Below the pieces are notes generated by a model. The model was not told the DNA's origin and searched no databases. It saw only the letters and a list, made by a program, of their open reading frames with translations. Shown here piece by piece: positions 7,610-15,330 of a stretch of 46,249 nt of DNA. Within the stretch, counting starts at the first letter, position 1, and every line of letters starts with the position of its first letter. The stretch is from Planctomycetaceae bacterium. Its GTDB lineage: Bacteria > Planctomycetota > Phycisphaerae > UBA1845 > UTPLA1. Location: NCBI GenBank assembly GCA_011525745.1, contig WYBU01000053.1, positions 1 through 46,249 on the forward strand. The letters run 5' to 3'. The translations under genes were made by a program, and so were the position numbers.

Positions 7610-8776
7610 ATGCGCATCGTCGTCGACGAGGACATTCCGTTTATTCACGAAGCGCTCGTTGCCCACGGCATCATCATCAGCGTTCCCGGCCGCGGGCTGA
7701 CGCGTGATCGCCTGTCCGACGCCGATGCCCTGTTCGTTCGTTCCGTCACGCGCGTCGATGCCGCGCTGCTCGAGGACACGCAGGTACGATTCGTCGGCTC
7801 CGCGACCGCGGGCGTCGATCACGTCGATCTCGACTGGCTGGCGGTCCGCGGCATCACGTTCGCCCACGCTCCCGGCGCAAACGCCGGCGCCGTCGCCGAG
7901 CACCTCGCCGCCGCGCTGCTCGCCCTGGCCGCCGACCGCGGCTGGACGCTCTCGAAGATGACGTTCGCCGTCATCGGTGCGGGCCACGTCGGCTCGCGTG
8001 TGGCCAGGCTGGCCGGCGCGCTGGGCATGAGTGTTCTGCTGAACGACCCGCCGCTGGCCGAGGCCACGGGCGATGCTCGCTATCGTCCGATCGACGAAGT
8101 GACCCCTCGGGCCGACGTGGTTTCGCTTCATGTCCCCCTGACCGCGACCGGCCGGCACCCGACGCGTCGCATGGTGGACGCGGCGTGGCTGCGGCGCATG
8201 AAGCGCGGAGCGGTGCTGATCAATATGGCGCGCGGCGACGTCGTCGATGAGACGGCCCTGAAATCGGCGATGCACTGCGGCGCGCTCGGCGGCGCGGTGC
8301 TCGACGTGTGGCAGAACGAACCCACGCCCGATCCGGACTTGGTTCGCCTGGCTGACCTGTCCACGCCGCACGTGGCGGGCTATTCGGACGACGCCCGCAT
8401 CATGGCGACCAAGACCGTCTATCAGGCCTTCTGTCGCTGGTGCGATCAACAGCCCGAATGGCGGCCTCCCGCGCGTTCGATGTTGACGATCGACGCCGCC
8501 GGCGTCGCGGTCGATTCTTCGCTTGAAGCGACCCTCGATGCCATCGTGCAAATCGCGTTCGACATTCGCGGGGTATCAGAGGCATTCAAGTCGGCCATGA
8601 CCGACGAGACTCCGGTTCGGGCCGGCGCCTTTGAACACCTTCGACGCACGCACCCGCGACGCGTCCAATTCTCGGGTTTCTCCGTCCGCGGATTGGAAAA
8701 CTTATCAGCGGCCGACATTATTGCGCGGCTGGGATTTGATGGGTCTCAACATACAGTTCGCAACGCGGCACAATAA
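7610..8776 (+). CDS. pdxB: Erythronate-4-phosphate dehydrogenase
   Basis: The 388-residue protein belongs to the D-2-hydroxyacid dehydrogenase family. The Rossmann motif is GAGHVG (123-128), and the catalytic triad is R208 in MARGD, E237 in WQNEP and H254 in TPHVAGYS. The start MRIVVDEDIPF, the segment VGSATAGVDHVD, the signature HVAGYSDDAR and a C-terminal dimerisation domain of about 90 residues separate PdxB from SerA and GhrB. PdxB oxidises 4-phosphoerythronate to 2-oxo-3-hydroxy-4-phosphobutanoate in the DXP-dependent pathway to pyridoxal phosphate. No other pyridoxine gene is nearby. It is a single-gene unit divergent from the small lipoprotein. Confidence 0.85.
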   Translation: MRIVVDEDIPFIHEALVAHGIIISVPGRGLTRDRLSDADALFVRSVTRVDAALLEDTQVRFVGSATAGVDHVDLDWLAVRGITFAHAPGANAGAVAEHLAAALLALAADRGWTLSKMTFAVIGAGHVGSRVARLAGALGMSVLLNDPPLAEATGDARYRPIDEVTPRADVVSLHVPLTATGRHPTRRMVDAAWLRRMKRGAVLINMARGDVVDETALKSAMHCGALGGAVLDVWQNEPTPDPDLVRLADLSTPHVAGYSDDARIMATKTVYQAFCRWCDQQPEWRPPARSMLTIDAAGVAVDSSLEATLDAIVQIAFDIRGVSEAFKSAMTDETPVRAGAFEHLRRTHPRRVQFSGFSVRGLENLSAADIIARLGFDGSQHTVRNAAQ

Positions 8777-9149
8777 GACCGATAAAGCATTCGCTCTGAT
8801 CGCTTTTTCGCGGAACTGATTCCGAGCAACCGAGCTTTCCCAAACCCCGCCCCTCAGGTTGCGCAGAAACGACTACTTCTCAGCGAATTATGCGGGACGG
8901 CTAAAGTTTTTTCACGCCTCCGCCCGAAATCTGTCTTGCCGAGTTTGTGTAGTTTACCTAAGTTAACAACCGCGAAGAATACTCGGCTTCATGTGTAGTA
9001 ACAGTAACGTATGAGAGATTTCGTAGTTTTTGACCTGCGAGGATGAGCAGGCAACTTTGGCCGACCGAGACCTCTGCCGGCGAGTCACGGAGTGACTTCC
9101 GCCGAATCGAATCGAAAGCAGCCAGGCTCGGCATTGGAATGATCGCAAC
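8777..9149. other. AT-richer 373-bp intergenic region without a recognisable gene
   Basis: The stretch around 8860-9030 is clearly more AT-rich than the rest of the window (for example TTTACCTAAGTTAACAACC at 8952-8970). It contains none of the repeat families that fill other gaps. It may hold the promoter of the B12-binding-domain gene or an unannotated small RNA. I see no ORF with coding character, tRNA fold or strong terminator. Confidence 0.4.
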
Positions 9150-9863
9150 ATGTCCCATCCTCAGCTTCTCGAACAGTATCTTCGACCCCTTATTCGCGGC
9201 GAGCGCCGCTCGTGCCGCCAAATCGTGCAGAACGCTCTCGACACCGGACTGCACCCCCGCGCGTTCATCGAGGACGTTCTCTGGCCGGCGATGGAGACCA
9301 TCGACAAGCTTTACCGGCACGACAAGATCAACGCCGTCAACGAGCACATGGCCACGCGCATCAATCGCCTCATCGCCAATCAACTTCAGGCGCGGCTGCC
9401 CCAGACCGCGCCGCACGGGCGACGCGTCGTGATGGCCTGCGCGCACGACGAGCCGGAGGAATTAGGCGCGCAGATGTGCTCCGACTTGTTCGAGGCCGAG
9501 GGCTGGGACGTTTATTTCGTCGGCGGCGGCGTACCGCATGACGAGATTCTCTCCCTGGTCGGCGAACTGCGACCCGCGCTGCTGCTGCTCTTCGGCAGCA
9601 AACCAGCCGATGCGCCGCGCATTCGAGAACTGATTACGCTCATTCGCCACGTCAACGCCGCGCCCGAGATGAACGTGATGGTGGCCGGCGGCGTGTTCAA
9701 CCGCGCGGACGGATTGTGGCAGGAAGTGCAGGCCGACCTCTTCGCTCCGACCGCGCGCGATGCGCTGACGCTGGCGAATCATGCCCGCCCGCGCCAGGCC
9801 GAACCGCCGCGCATGGACGCCCCCAAGAAGCGCCGCCGCCGCCGCAAGGCGCCCGTCTGTTGA
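9150..9863 (+). CDS. B12-binding-domain protein with altered cobalamin motif
   Basis: This 237-residue protein has a four-helix cap like B12-binding_2 (residues about 1-80, with NEHMAT matching the EH-containing helix of CarH/LitR and methionine synthase), then a Rossmann-like B12-binding fold (about 90-210), and a very basic tail (KKRRRRRK). In the canonical DxHxxG motif the His supplies the lower cobalt ligand; the aligned segment here is EPEELG, so Glu replaces His. SKPAD and GGVFNRADG match the later SxL and GG loops of the fold. It might bind cobalamin base-on, bind something else, or be a signalling remnant. There is no fused DNA-binding domain, although the basic tail could bind nucleic acid. 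The start at ATG 9150 has only weak support. Confidence 0.65.
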   Translation: MSHPQLLEQYLRPLIRGERRSCRQIVQNALDTGLHPRAFIEDVLWPAMETIDKLYRHDKINAVNEHMATRINRLIANQLQARLPQTAPHGRRVVMACAHDEPEELGAQMCSDLFEAEGWDVYFVGGGVPHDEILSLVGELRPALLLLFGSKPADAPRIRELITLIRHVNAAPEMNVMVAGGVFNRADGLWQEVQADLFAPTARDALTLANHARPRQAEPPRMDAPKKRRRRRKAPVC

Positions 9864-10079
9864 GCGCAATCTGATCCGAATCGCGACCCTCAGGGAGCGC
9901 CGGCAGCCGCCCGGAGTGCGCGATGAGCCGATCGCACGCATCGCCGCCCCGGCACACAAGAAAACGAGACACGGCCAAGCCCCCGCGGAACGCGCTTTTC
10001 GCAAGCCGCAAGCCCGCCCCGCGCGAGCGCTTGACTCCGCCGCACGTGTGAGATGGCGTCGCTTGCTCCTGGACGATTT
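9864..10079. other. Intergenic region with repeat words
   Basis: This holds one copy of the word ATCGCGACCCTCAGGGAGCG (9881-9900), related to ACCGCGACCGTAAGGGAGCG at 11966-11985. Otherwise nothing is recognisable. It separates two convergent genes. Confidence 0.4.
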
Positions 10080-11114
10080 CTAAACGACCGCCCCCGTGCA
10101 ACTCGAACCAGAGCCGGCCGTGCAGCCGTAGCAGTGATTGGCCGTGCAGATTTCACGCGTCGCCAGCCGCTGCGGATCGAAATCGCGGATATGCCCCGGC
10201 AGCCCGTGATTGACCGGCAGATCGAGCATCTGATTGAAATCGCAGTCGAACAGCCGGCCGTCCCACGACACCGACACCGTGTTGCGGCACATGACCGCGC
10301 GGGCGGCGTCGACGTTGAACGCCGCCCCGAGGCGGTGCATGTAGCGCTCGTAATTGCCGCTCTCGATCAGATAGTCGAGGAACCGGTTGATGGGCATGTT
10401 GGTGATCGTAAACAGCGAATGAAACACGATGCCGTGCCGCCGCTTCAGCTCGCGCTTGTAGTCGGCCTCCAGCGCCGCCTGCTTCGGCGGCAGATACGCG
10501 CCGCAGGGGTTGAAGACCAGGTTCAGCCGCAAATCCGACCCTTCATGTCCGTAACCCAGCTCGTTCAGCCGCCGCAGCGCCGCGATGGAGCGCTCGAACA
10601 CGTGCCCGCCGCGCTGGCTGTCGGTTTGCTGCTCGAGGTAATACGGCAGCGACGCAACAATCTCGACTCTGCGATCGGCCAGGAATTCCGGCAAACCGTC
10701 ATACCCCGGCGCCAGCAGGATCGTCAGGTTGCACCGGTCGATCACGTGCCGACCCAGACCGCGCACTTCGTCGACCAGCCAGCGGAAGTGCGGGTTCATC
10801 TCCGGCGCGCCGCCCGTGATGTCCACGATCGGTGCGTCGATCCGCCGCAGCGCCGCCAGGCACATCTCGATCGTCTCGCGCGACATGATCTCGGTGCGGT
10901 CCGGGCCGGCGTCAACATGGCAATGTCGGCAGGTCTGATTGCACATGCGGCCGACGTTGATCTGAAAAACCTGAATGCCCTCGGCCCGAAGCGGATGCAG
11001 CCCGGCCTGCGACAACGCCTCGTCGAACGGCGCCACGCCGTCGACGTGCGCCAGCCGCTCGCGCTGATGCGTCAGCAGCGAAAGCGGATGATGTCGGCCG
11101 AGCAGCGATTTCAT
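10080..11114 (-). CDS. arsS: Radical SAM protein, ArsS-like (arsenosugar biosynthesis type)
   Basis: This is a 344-residue radical SAM enzyme. The cluster motif is CNQTCRHC with Cys58, Cys62 and Cys65 (CxxxCxxC), followed by a DITGGAPE glycine motif and a C-terminal domain with CRNTVSVSWDGRLFDCDFN and the tail CYGCTAGSGSSCTG. This Cys-rich C-terminal domain defines the ArsS/DUF3641 family, which forms the 5'-deoxy-5'-(dimethylarsinoyl) nucleoside step in arsenosugar synthesis. No ArsM methyltransferase is next to it, so the arsenic role is by family only. ATG 11114 is chosen; an upstream in-frame TTG (11144) adds ten residues without support. AGGGG lies 8 nt before the ATG. The gene is divergent from cysC. 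Confidence 0.8.
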   Translation of the reverse strand: MKSLLGRHHPLSLLTHQRERLAHVDGVAPFDEALSQAGLHPLRAEGIQVFQINVGRMCNQTCRHCHVDAGPDRTEIMSRETIEMCLAALRRIDAPIVDITGGAPEMNPHFRWLVDEVRGLGRHVIDRCNLTILLAPGYDGLPEFLADRRVEIVASLPYYLEQQTDSQRGGHVFERSIAALRRLNELGYGHEGSDLRLNLVFNPCGAYLPPKQAALEADYKRELKRRHGIVFHSLFTITNMPINRFLDYLIESGNYERYMHRLGAAFNVDAARAVMCRNTVSVSWDGRLFDCDFNQMLDLPVNHGLPGHIRDFDPQRLATREICTANHCYGCTAGSGSSCTGAVV

Positions 11115-11194
11115 GGCGTCAGCCCCTGGTCCGCGAAAAAACAACGATTTCTCGGAACATCCAGCCGGAAACGATGCATTATATCGTCCGCCGC

Positions 11195-11223
11195 TTGAAC
11201 CGCCCCGACCGGCCCGCTAGATT
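11195..11223 (+). promoter_or_regulatory. cysC promoter: TTGAAC-17-TAGATT
   Basis: TTGAAC at 11195-11200 and TAGATT at 11218-11223 are separated by exactly 17 bp. The -10 ends 7 nt before ATG 11231, and no Shine-Dalgarno sequence fits in the gap. This is the best-supported leaderless arrangement in the window. Confidence 0.6.
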
Positions 11224-11230
11224 CGCCTTC

Positions 11231-11851
11231 ATGACGCAGATCAAAGCAACCAACGTCGTCTGGCACCACGGGCACGTCGATCGTGCCCAGCGCGAGGAAA
11301 TGCTCCAGCAGAAGGGCTGCACCATCTGGCTGACCGGCTTGCCGTCTTCGGGCAAGAGTACGCTGGCGTTCTCGCTCGAGCATCTGCTGGTCGAGCGCGG
11401 CCACCTGGCGTACGTGCTGGACGGCGACAACATCCGCCACGGTCTGAACAAGAACCTGGGCTTCTCAGCCGAGGACCGCGCCGAGAATATCCGCCGCATC
11501 GGCGAAGTGGCGCGGCTGTTCGCCGACGCCGGCATCATCACGCTGACGAGCTTCGTCAGCCCCTATCGCGCCGATCGCGACAACGTCCGCAAGCTGCACG
11601 AAGAAAGCAAGCTGCCGTTCGTCGAGGTGTTCATCGACACGCCCGTTGATGAGTGCGAAAAGCGCGATCCCAAGGGCCTCTACGCCAAAGCCCGCGCCGG
11701 CCAGATCAAGGGCTTCACCGGAGTCGACGACCCCTACGAGCCGCCGCAGAAGCCGGAACTGGTCGTCAAGACCGGCGGTCTCACGCCGCAAGAGGCGACG
11801 ATTCAGTTGCTGGAATACCTTGTCGGCAAGGGGCTGCTGCCGACGCTGTGA
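11231..11851 (+). CDS. cysC: Adenylylsulfate (APS) kinase
   Basis: This 206-residue stand-alone APS kinase phosphorylates adenosine 5'-phosphosulfate to PAPS. The P-loop is GLPSSGKST (36-44), the APS-binding stretch DGDNIRHGLNKNLGFS (64-79), and the lid and base region carry RDPKGLYAKARAGQIKGFTG with the family's DPYEPP. Length and motifs match the usual CysC of about 200 residues with no fused sulfurylase. No cysD, cysN or cysH is in the window, so the source of APS is elsewhere. The start is fixed by a leaderless promoter 7 nt upstream. Confidence 0.93.
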   Translation: MTQIKATNVVWHHGHVDRAQREEMLQQKGCTIWLTGLPSSGKSTLAFSLEHLLVERGHLAYVLDGDNIRHGLNKNLGFSAEDRAENIRRIGEVARLFADAGIITLTSFVSPYRADRDNVRKLHEESKLPFVEVFIDTPVDECEKRDPKGLYAKARAGQIKGFTGVDDPYEPPQKPELVVKTGGLTPQEATIQLLEYLVGKGLLPTL

Positions 11852-12143
11852 TCGAGCGCCAAGTCGGGCGACGCATCCTGAACCGCATCGCGACCGTCGC
11901 TTCGTGAACCGCACCGAGACCGTCGCATCGTGAACCTCGCCGCGACGTTGGCGCTATTAACCGAACCGCGACCGTAAGGGAGCGGCAGCTCGGCCGACAA
12001 GCGCCGCAGCCGCGTACGATCCCCCGTGCGGACCCGAGAATCTGCGACGCGGGCATCCACCTCGCCCGGCACGTCATTTTACCCCGCGCAAATCACATGT
12101 CCTCGCCCCGCCGACAACCCGGCCGCCCGCTCATCTCGTCGAG
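11852..12143. repeat. Intergenic repeat words (GAACCGCATCGCGACCGT type)
   Basis: Between cysC and the ygfZ-like gene, variants of GAACCGCATCGCGACCGTCG recur in succession at about 11880, 11907 and 11932, ending in ACCGCGACCGTAAGGGAGCG at 11966-11985. The rest of the 300-bp gap shows no gene. Related words occur at 9881 and, inverted, within the 468-bp duplication at about 44030 and 44500. Confidence 0.6.
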
Positions 12144-12149
12144 TACAAT
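12144..12149 (+). promoter_or_regulatory. -10-like hexamer TACAAT, 7 nt before the ygfZ-like start
   Basis: TACAAT is followed by seven bases (ACCTGCG) and ATG 12157 without a Shine-Dalgarno sequence. The hexamer and spacing are the same as at 415-420. Confidence 0.5.
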
Positions 12150-12156
12150 ACCTGCG

Positions 12157-13197
12157 ATGCCCCCTGCTCCGGACAGGCTGAAGGCCGATTACGACCGCGC
12201 TCGCAACGCCGTCGCACTGCTGGAGCGAACCGACCGCGGCCTGATCGAAGCCGCCGGTCCCGACCGCGCTGCGTGGCTGAACAACCTCGTCACGAACGTC
12301 GTCAAGACGCTCGGCCCCGGCGACGGCAACTACGCCTTCGCCGTCAACGTCAAGGGCCGCGTGATCTTCGACATGAACATCCTCGTGCTCGACGATCTCG
12401 CTCTACCCGAGGGCCGCCTGTGGCTCGACATCGACGCCGGCTGGATCACCGACGCGATGAAACACCTTGACCGCCACATCATCACCGAAAATGTCACGCT
12501 GACCGACCGCATTCGTGATTTTCACCGCTGGGCGCTGCTCGGCCCGCGCGCTGCGGCGGTGGTCGAGCGCCTGGGCTTTGGCAATCTGGTTCCGATGGCG
12601 CAGCTTCAGCACGTCGAACACCCCTTCGACGGCGGGACGGTGCGCGCGGTACGGCACGACTTCGCGGGCGTGCCGGGCGTCGAGTTGCTCGTTTCGGCCG
12701 CGGCGTCCGACGCGCTGCGGCAGCGCCTGATTGAATGCGGGAGCAACGACAACATCGCCCCGATCGATCCGGCCGCGGTGCACATCCTGCGCGTCGAGGC
12801 CGGCATTCCCGCCTCGCGCATCGACATCGACGCCGAAGTGATCCCGCCGGAGACAAGTCAAATCGAGCGCGGCATCAACTACAAGAAAGGCTGCTATCTG
12901 GGGCAGGAAGTCATCGAGCGCATGCGCTCGCGCGGCATGTTGCCGCGACAGCTCGTGGGAGTACGGCTTTCCGGCCGGGCTGTTCCCGCGCTGCCGCTGA
13001 GCTTGTCGCGCGATGGCAACGACCTCGGCCGAGTCACGACCGTCGTCTGGTCCTTCGCCCTCGACGCGCCGCTCGCGCTGGCCTACGTCAAATCCGCCCA
13101 CGCCGCGCCGGGGACGAAGCTTACCGCCACGTCGGCAGAGGGAACCGCGCTGGATGGGCAGATCGTTGCGTTCCCACTGCGCGCCTCCTCCTCCTGA
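12157..13197 (+). CDS. ygfZ: YgfZ/GcvT-family folate-binding protein
   Basis: This is a 346-residue protein of the GcvT/YgfZ fold. The family signature KGCYLGQEVIERMRSRG appears in the centre, with the Cys that YgfZ proteins use together with tetrahydrofolate. YgfZ helps maintain or repair certain Fe-S enzymes, such as the radical SAM protein MiaB. The N-terminal LIEAAGPDRAAWLNNLVTN and the NVKGRVIFDMNIL stretch match the GcvT N-domain. It lacks the features of a true aminomethyltransferase and sits in no glycine-cleavage operon. larB starts 36 bp downstream but has its own promoter-like element. Confidence 0.82.
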   Translation: MPPAPDRLKADYDRARNAVALLERTDRGLIEAAGPDRAAWLNNLVTNVVKTLGPGDGNYAFAVNVKGRVIFDMNILVLDDLALPEGRLWLDIDAGWITDAMKHLDRHIITENVTLTDRIRDFHRWALLGPRAAAVVERLGFGNLVPMAQLQHVEHPFDGGTVRAVRHDFAGVPGVELLVSAAASDALRQRLIECGSNDNIAPIDPAAVHILRVEAGIPASRIDIDAEVIPPETSQIERGINYKKGCYLGQEVIERMRSRGMLPRQLVGVRLSGRAVPALPLSLSRDGNDLGRVTTVVWSFALDAPLALAYVKSAHAAPGTKLTATSAEGTALDGQIVAFPLRASSS

Positions 13198-13217
13198 CGA
13201 CTCACACATCCCGACGC

Positions 13218-13223
13218 TATCAT
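13218..13223 (+). promoter_or_regulatory. -10-like hexamer TATCAT, 9 nt before larB
   Basis: TATCAT lies in the 35-bp gap after the ygfZ-like gene and ends 9 nt before ATG 13233. Combined with the absence of a Shine-Dalgarno sequence, it suggests that larB has its own short-leader promoter despite its closeness to the upstream gene. Confidence 0.4.
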
Positions 13224-13232
13224 CCGCCTGCC

Positions 13233-14000
13233 ATGACTTCCGATTCGTTGCGCGAACTCCTCACCGCCGTGCAAACCGGCGCGACCAGCGTCGACGCCGC
13301 GCTCGATCGTCTGCGCGGAATGCCGTTCGAGGCGCTGGGGTTCGCCAACGTCGATCATCATCGGGCGCTGCGCTGCGGCTTTCCCGAGGTGCTCTACTGC
13401 CCGGGAAAAACCCTGGAACAAGTCGAGCGCATCTTCGACTCACTCGCGGCCGGCGAGGGCAACGTACTGGCCACGCGCGCCACGCCGGATCAACTGGCCG
13501 CCATCCGTCGCCGCAGACCCGACGCCGCTTATCACGAGACCGCCCGCTGCGTCACGCTGCGCCAGCGCCCGGCTCAGCCGCCGCCGACCGCCGTTGCCAT
13601 CGTCGCCGCCGGCACGAGCGATCTGCCCGTGGCCGAAGAGGCCCGCGTCACCTGCGAGATCATGGACCAGACGACGCAAACCTATTACGACGTGGGGGTC
13701 GCCGGCATCCACCGCCTGTTGCGCCACGAGCCGGAACTGCGCCGGGCGCGCGTCGTCGTGGTCGTCGCCGGCATGGAAGGCGCGCTGCTGTCGGTCGTCG
13801 GCGGGATCGTCGATGCGCCCGTCATCGGCGTGCCCACCAGCGTCGGCTACGGCGCCAGTTTCCAGGGCCTGGCGCCGCTGCTGACGATGCTCAACTCCTG
13901 CGCCGCCGGCACCGCCGTCGTGAACATCGACAATGGCTTCGGCGCCGGATACCTGGCATCGCTGATCAATCGGCAGGCCGCGGTGAACTGCAAGCCGTAG
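13233..14000 (+). CDS. larB: LarB, nickel-pincer cofactor biosynthesis carboxylase/hydrolase
   Basis: The 255-residue protein shows the LarB pattern: an N-terminal helical part with FANVDHHRALRCGFPEVLYCPGKT, followed by a PurE-like domain with VAAGTSDLPVAEEA, DVGVAGIHRLL, VVAGMEGALLSVV and GVPTSVGYG. LarB carboxylates nicotinic acid adenine dinucleotide and releases AMP at the start of nickel-pincer nucleotide synthesis for lactate racemase and relatives. The partners LarC and LarE are not next to it. It is separated from the NAD(P)HX dehydratase gene by a composite repeat. Confidence 0.88.
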   Translation: MTSDSLRELLTAVQTGATSVDAALDRLRGMPFEALGFANVDHHRALRCGFPEVLYCPGKTLEQVERIFDSLAAGEGNVLATRATPDQLAAIRRRRPDAAYHETARCVTLRQRPAQPPPTAVAIVAAGTSDLPVAEEARVTCEIMDQTTQTYYDVGVAGIHRLLRHEPELRRARVVVVVAGMEGALLSVVGGIVDAPVIGVPTSVGYGASFQGLAPLLTMLNSCAAGTAVVNIDNGFGAGYLASLINRQAAVNCKP

Positions 14001-14002
14001 GC

Positions 14003-14160
14003 CCGCAGGGTCCGCTGTTCGGACCGTGTAGCCATCAGCCATCAGCTTTCAGACAACAGCCGTCATTCCCGTGCAGGCGGGAATCCCAGCTTCTCCGCGC
14101 TCTCTGCGCTTCTGCGTGAGCGTGCCAATTTCGACTTTCGACTTTCGACTTTTCTTCCCC
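14003..14160 (+). repeat. Composite intergenic repeat, well-preserved copy
   Basis: Order: the palindrome GGTCCGCTGTTCGGACC, CAGCCAT heptamers, CAGCTTTCAGACAACAGCCG, a perfect dRS3-like ATTCCC-GTGCAGGC-GGGAAT core (14066-14085), CTTCTCCGCGCTCTCTGCGC, GCGTGAGCGTGCC and three TTTCGAC heptamers. This copy and the one at 40845-41100 define the module best. Confidence 0.88.
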
Positions 14161-14216
14161 TTCGCGCCCAACCGTTCCCCCCGATATAGTGCTTCCGCTT
14201 TCGAGGAATCGCCCCC

Positions 14217-15170
14217 ATGGCCAAACGCCCGCAGCGCATCACGCGCGTTCCCCGCCTGCGGCCGCGCCCGCGCGATGCGCACAAGGGGCAGTTCGGCCGC
14301 GTGCTCGTCATCGGCGGCTCCACCGGAATGCTGGGCGCGCCGACGCTGTGCGCCAACGCCGCGTTGCGCGGCGGCGCAGGTCTGGTGCGCATCGCCGTCG
14401 AAGGATTCCTCGCCGGCGAAATGGGACCGATGGCCCCCTGCGCCACGTTCATCCCCTTCTTCTTCTCGCGCTCGATGTGGGACCTGCGCGACCCCGGCCG
14501 CCGCCACGACGAACCGGTCGCCGAACGGCAGCTCATGGAAGTCGCCTGGAACGTCGTGCAGATCGCCGCCAACGACAATGACGTGCTCGCGGTCGGCCCC
14601 GGCTGGGGCGTCGATCCGACGCGCCACTTCCTGCTCGAACGACTGCTCGATCAGACCGACAAGCCGCTCGTGCTTGACGCCGACGGACTGAACAACCTCG
14701 TCCGCTTGCGCGATCCGCTGGCGCGGCTGCGATCGCGCGTCGAACGCGGCGGGCCGGTCGTATTGACGCCGCACGTCGGCGAAATGCGCCGCCTGCTCGA
14801 AGCGGCCGACTCACGCCAGGACCCGCTGAAGAACCGCGAAGGCGCCGCCGCCGAACTGGCCCGCGCCTGCGGCGCGGTCGTCGTGCTCAAGGGCGCCGGC
14901 ACCGTCGTCACTGATGCCGCGCGCGTCTATGTCAACCGCACCGGCAATCCCGGCATGGCCACCGGCGGAACCGGCGACGTGCTGACCGGCGTGATCGCCG
15001 CGCTGATCGGACAGGGCCTGTCGCCGTTCGACGCCGCGATGCTGGGCGTACACGTTCACGGCCTGGCCGGCGATCTGGCCGCGAAGCAGTTCGGCACGAT
15101 CTCGCTGATCGCCGCCGACGTGCTCGCGGCCCTGCCCGCCGCGTTCATGAAACTCCACCCGCGCCGCTGA
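14217..15170 (+). CDS. nnrD: ADP/ATP-dependent NAD(P)H-hydrate dehydratase
   Basis: This 317-residue protein corresponds to the C-terminal, ribokinase-like domain of the NAD(P)HX repair enzyme. Family motifs are HKGQFGRVLVIGGS near the N-terminus, VGPGWG, LDADGLNN, LTPHVGEMRRLL, VVLKGAGTVV and the C-terminal NPGMATGGTGDVLTG. It dehydrates the S-form of hydrated NAD(P)H. The usual N-terminal epimerase domain (NnrE) is absent, so the epimerase must be elsewhere or missing. GAGG about 12 nt before ATG 14217 could be the ribosome-binding site, and a TATAGT hexamer lies about 27 nt upstream. A repeat cluster follows the stop. Confidence 0.88.
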   Translation: MAKRPQRITRVPRLRPRPRDAHKGQFGRVLVIGGSTGMLGAPTLCANAALRGGAGLVRIAVEGFLAGEMGPMAPCATFIPFFFSRSMWDLRDPGRRHDEPVAERQLMEVAWNVVQIAANDNDVLAVGPGWGVDPTRHFLLERLLDQTDKPLVLDADGLNNLVRLRDPLARLRSRVERGGPVVLTPHVGEMRRLLEAADSRQDPLKNREGAAAELARACGAVVVLKGAGTVVTDAARVYVNRTGNPGMATGGTGDVLTGVIAALIGQGLSPFDAAMLGVHVHGLAGDLAAKQFGTISLIAADVLAALPAAFMKLHPRR

Positions 15171-15183
15171 ATCGCGATGTTTC

Positions 15184-15205
15184 GCACGGGCTGCAAGCCC
15201 GTGCC
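15184..15205 (-). repeat. REP-like hairpin with GTGG foot
   Basis: CACGGGCTGCAAGCCCGTG is followed by CCAC, so the minus strand reads GTGG and then a hairpin. It is the same element as at 242-261, 16765-16787 and 41884-41903. Confidence 0.75.
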
Positions 15206-15213
15206 ACGCGGAA

Positions 15214-15321
15214 ATATCCGAGCCGCAAGCGCCGCGCCGTATTTCAGAGCCACCAGCGCCGCGTGGTATTTCAGAGCCGCCAGCGCCGCGCGGCATTTCA
15301 GAACCGCAAGCGTCAGCGCTG
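15214..15321. repeat. Four-copy 27-bp tandem repeat
   Basis: Units start at 15214, 15241, 15268 and 15295, each built on ATTTCAGAGCCGCCAGCGCC. The array leads straight into the MITE-like tandem pair. The same words appear singly at 16555, 26285 and 27840. Confidence 0.85.
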
Positions 15322-15330
15322 CGGTCCTTC

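Noticed and set aside
9881..9900. Intrinsic terminator after the B12-binding gene
   Set aside because: CCCTCAGGG is a short palindrome without a T-run and is part of a repeat word found at other sites.
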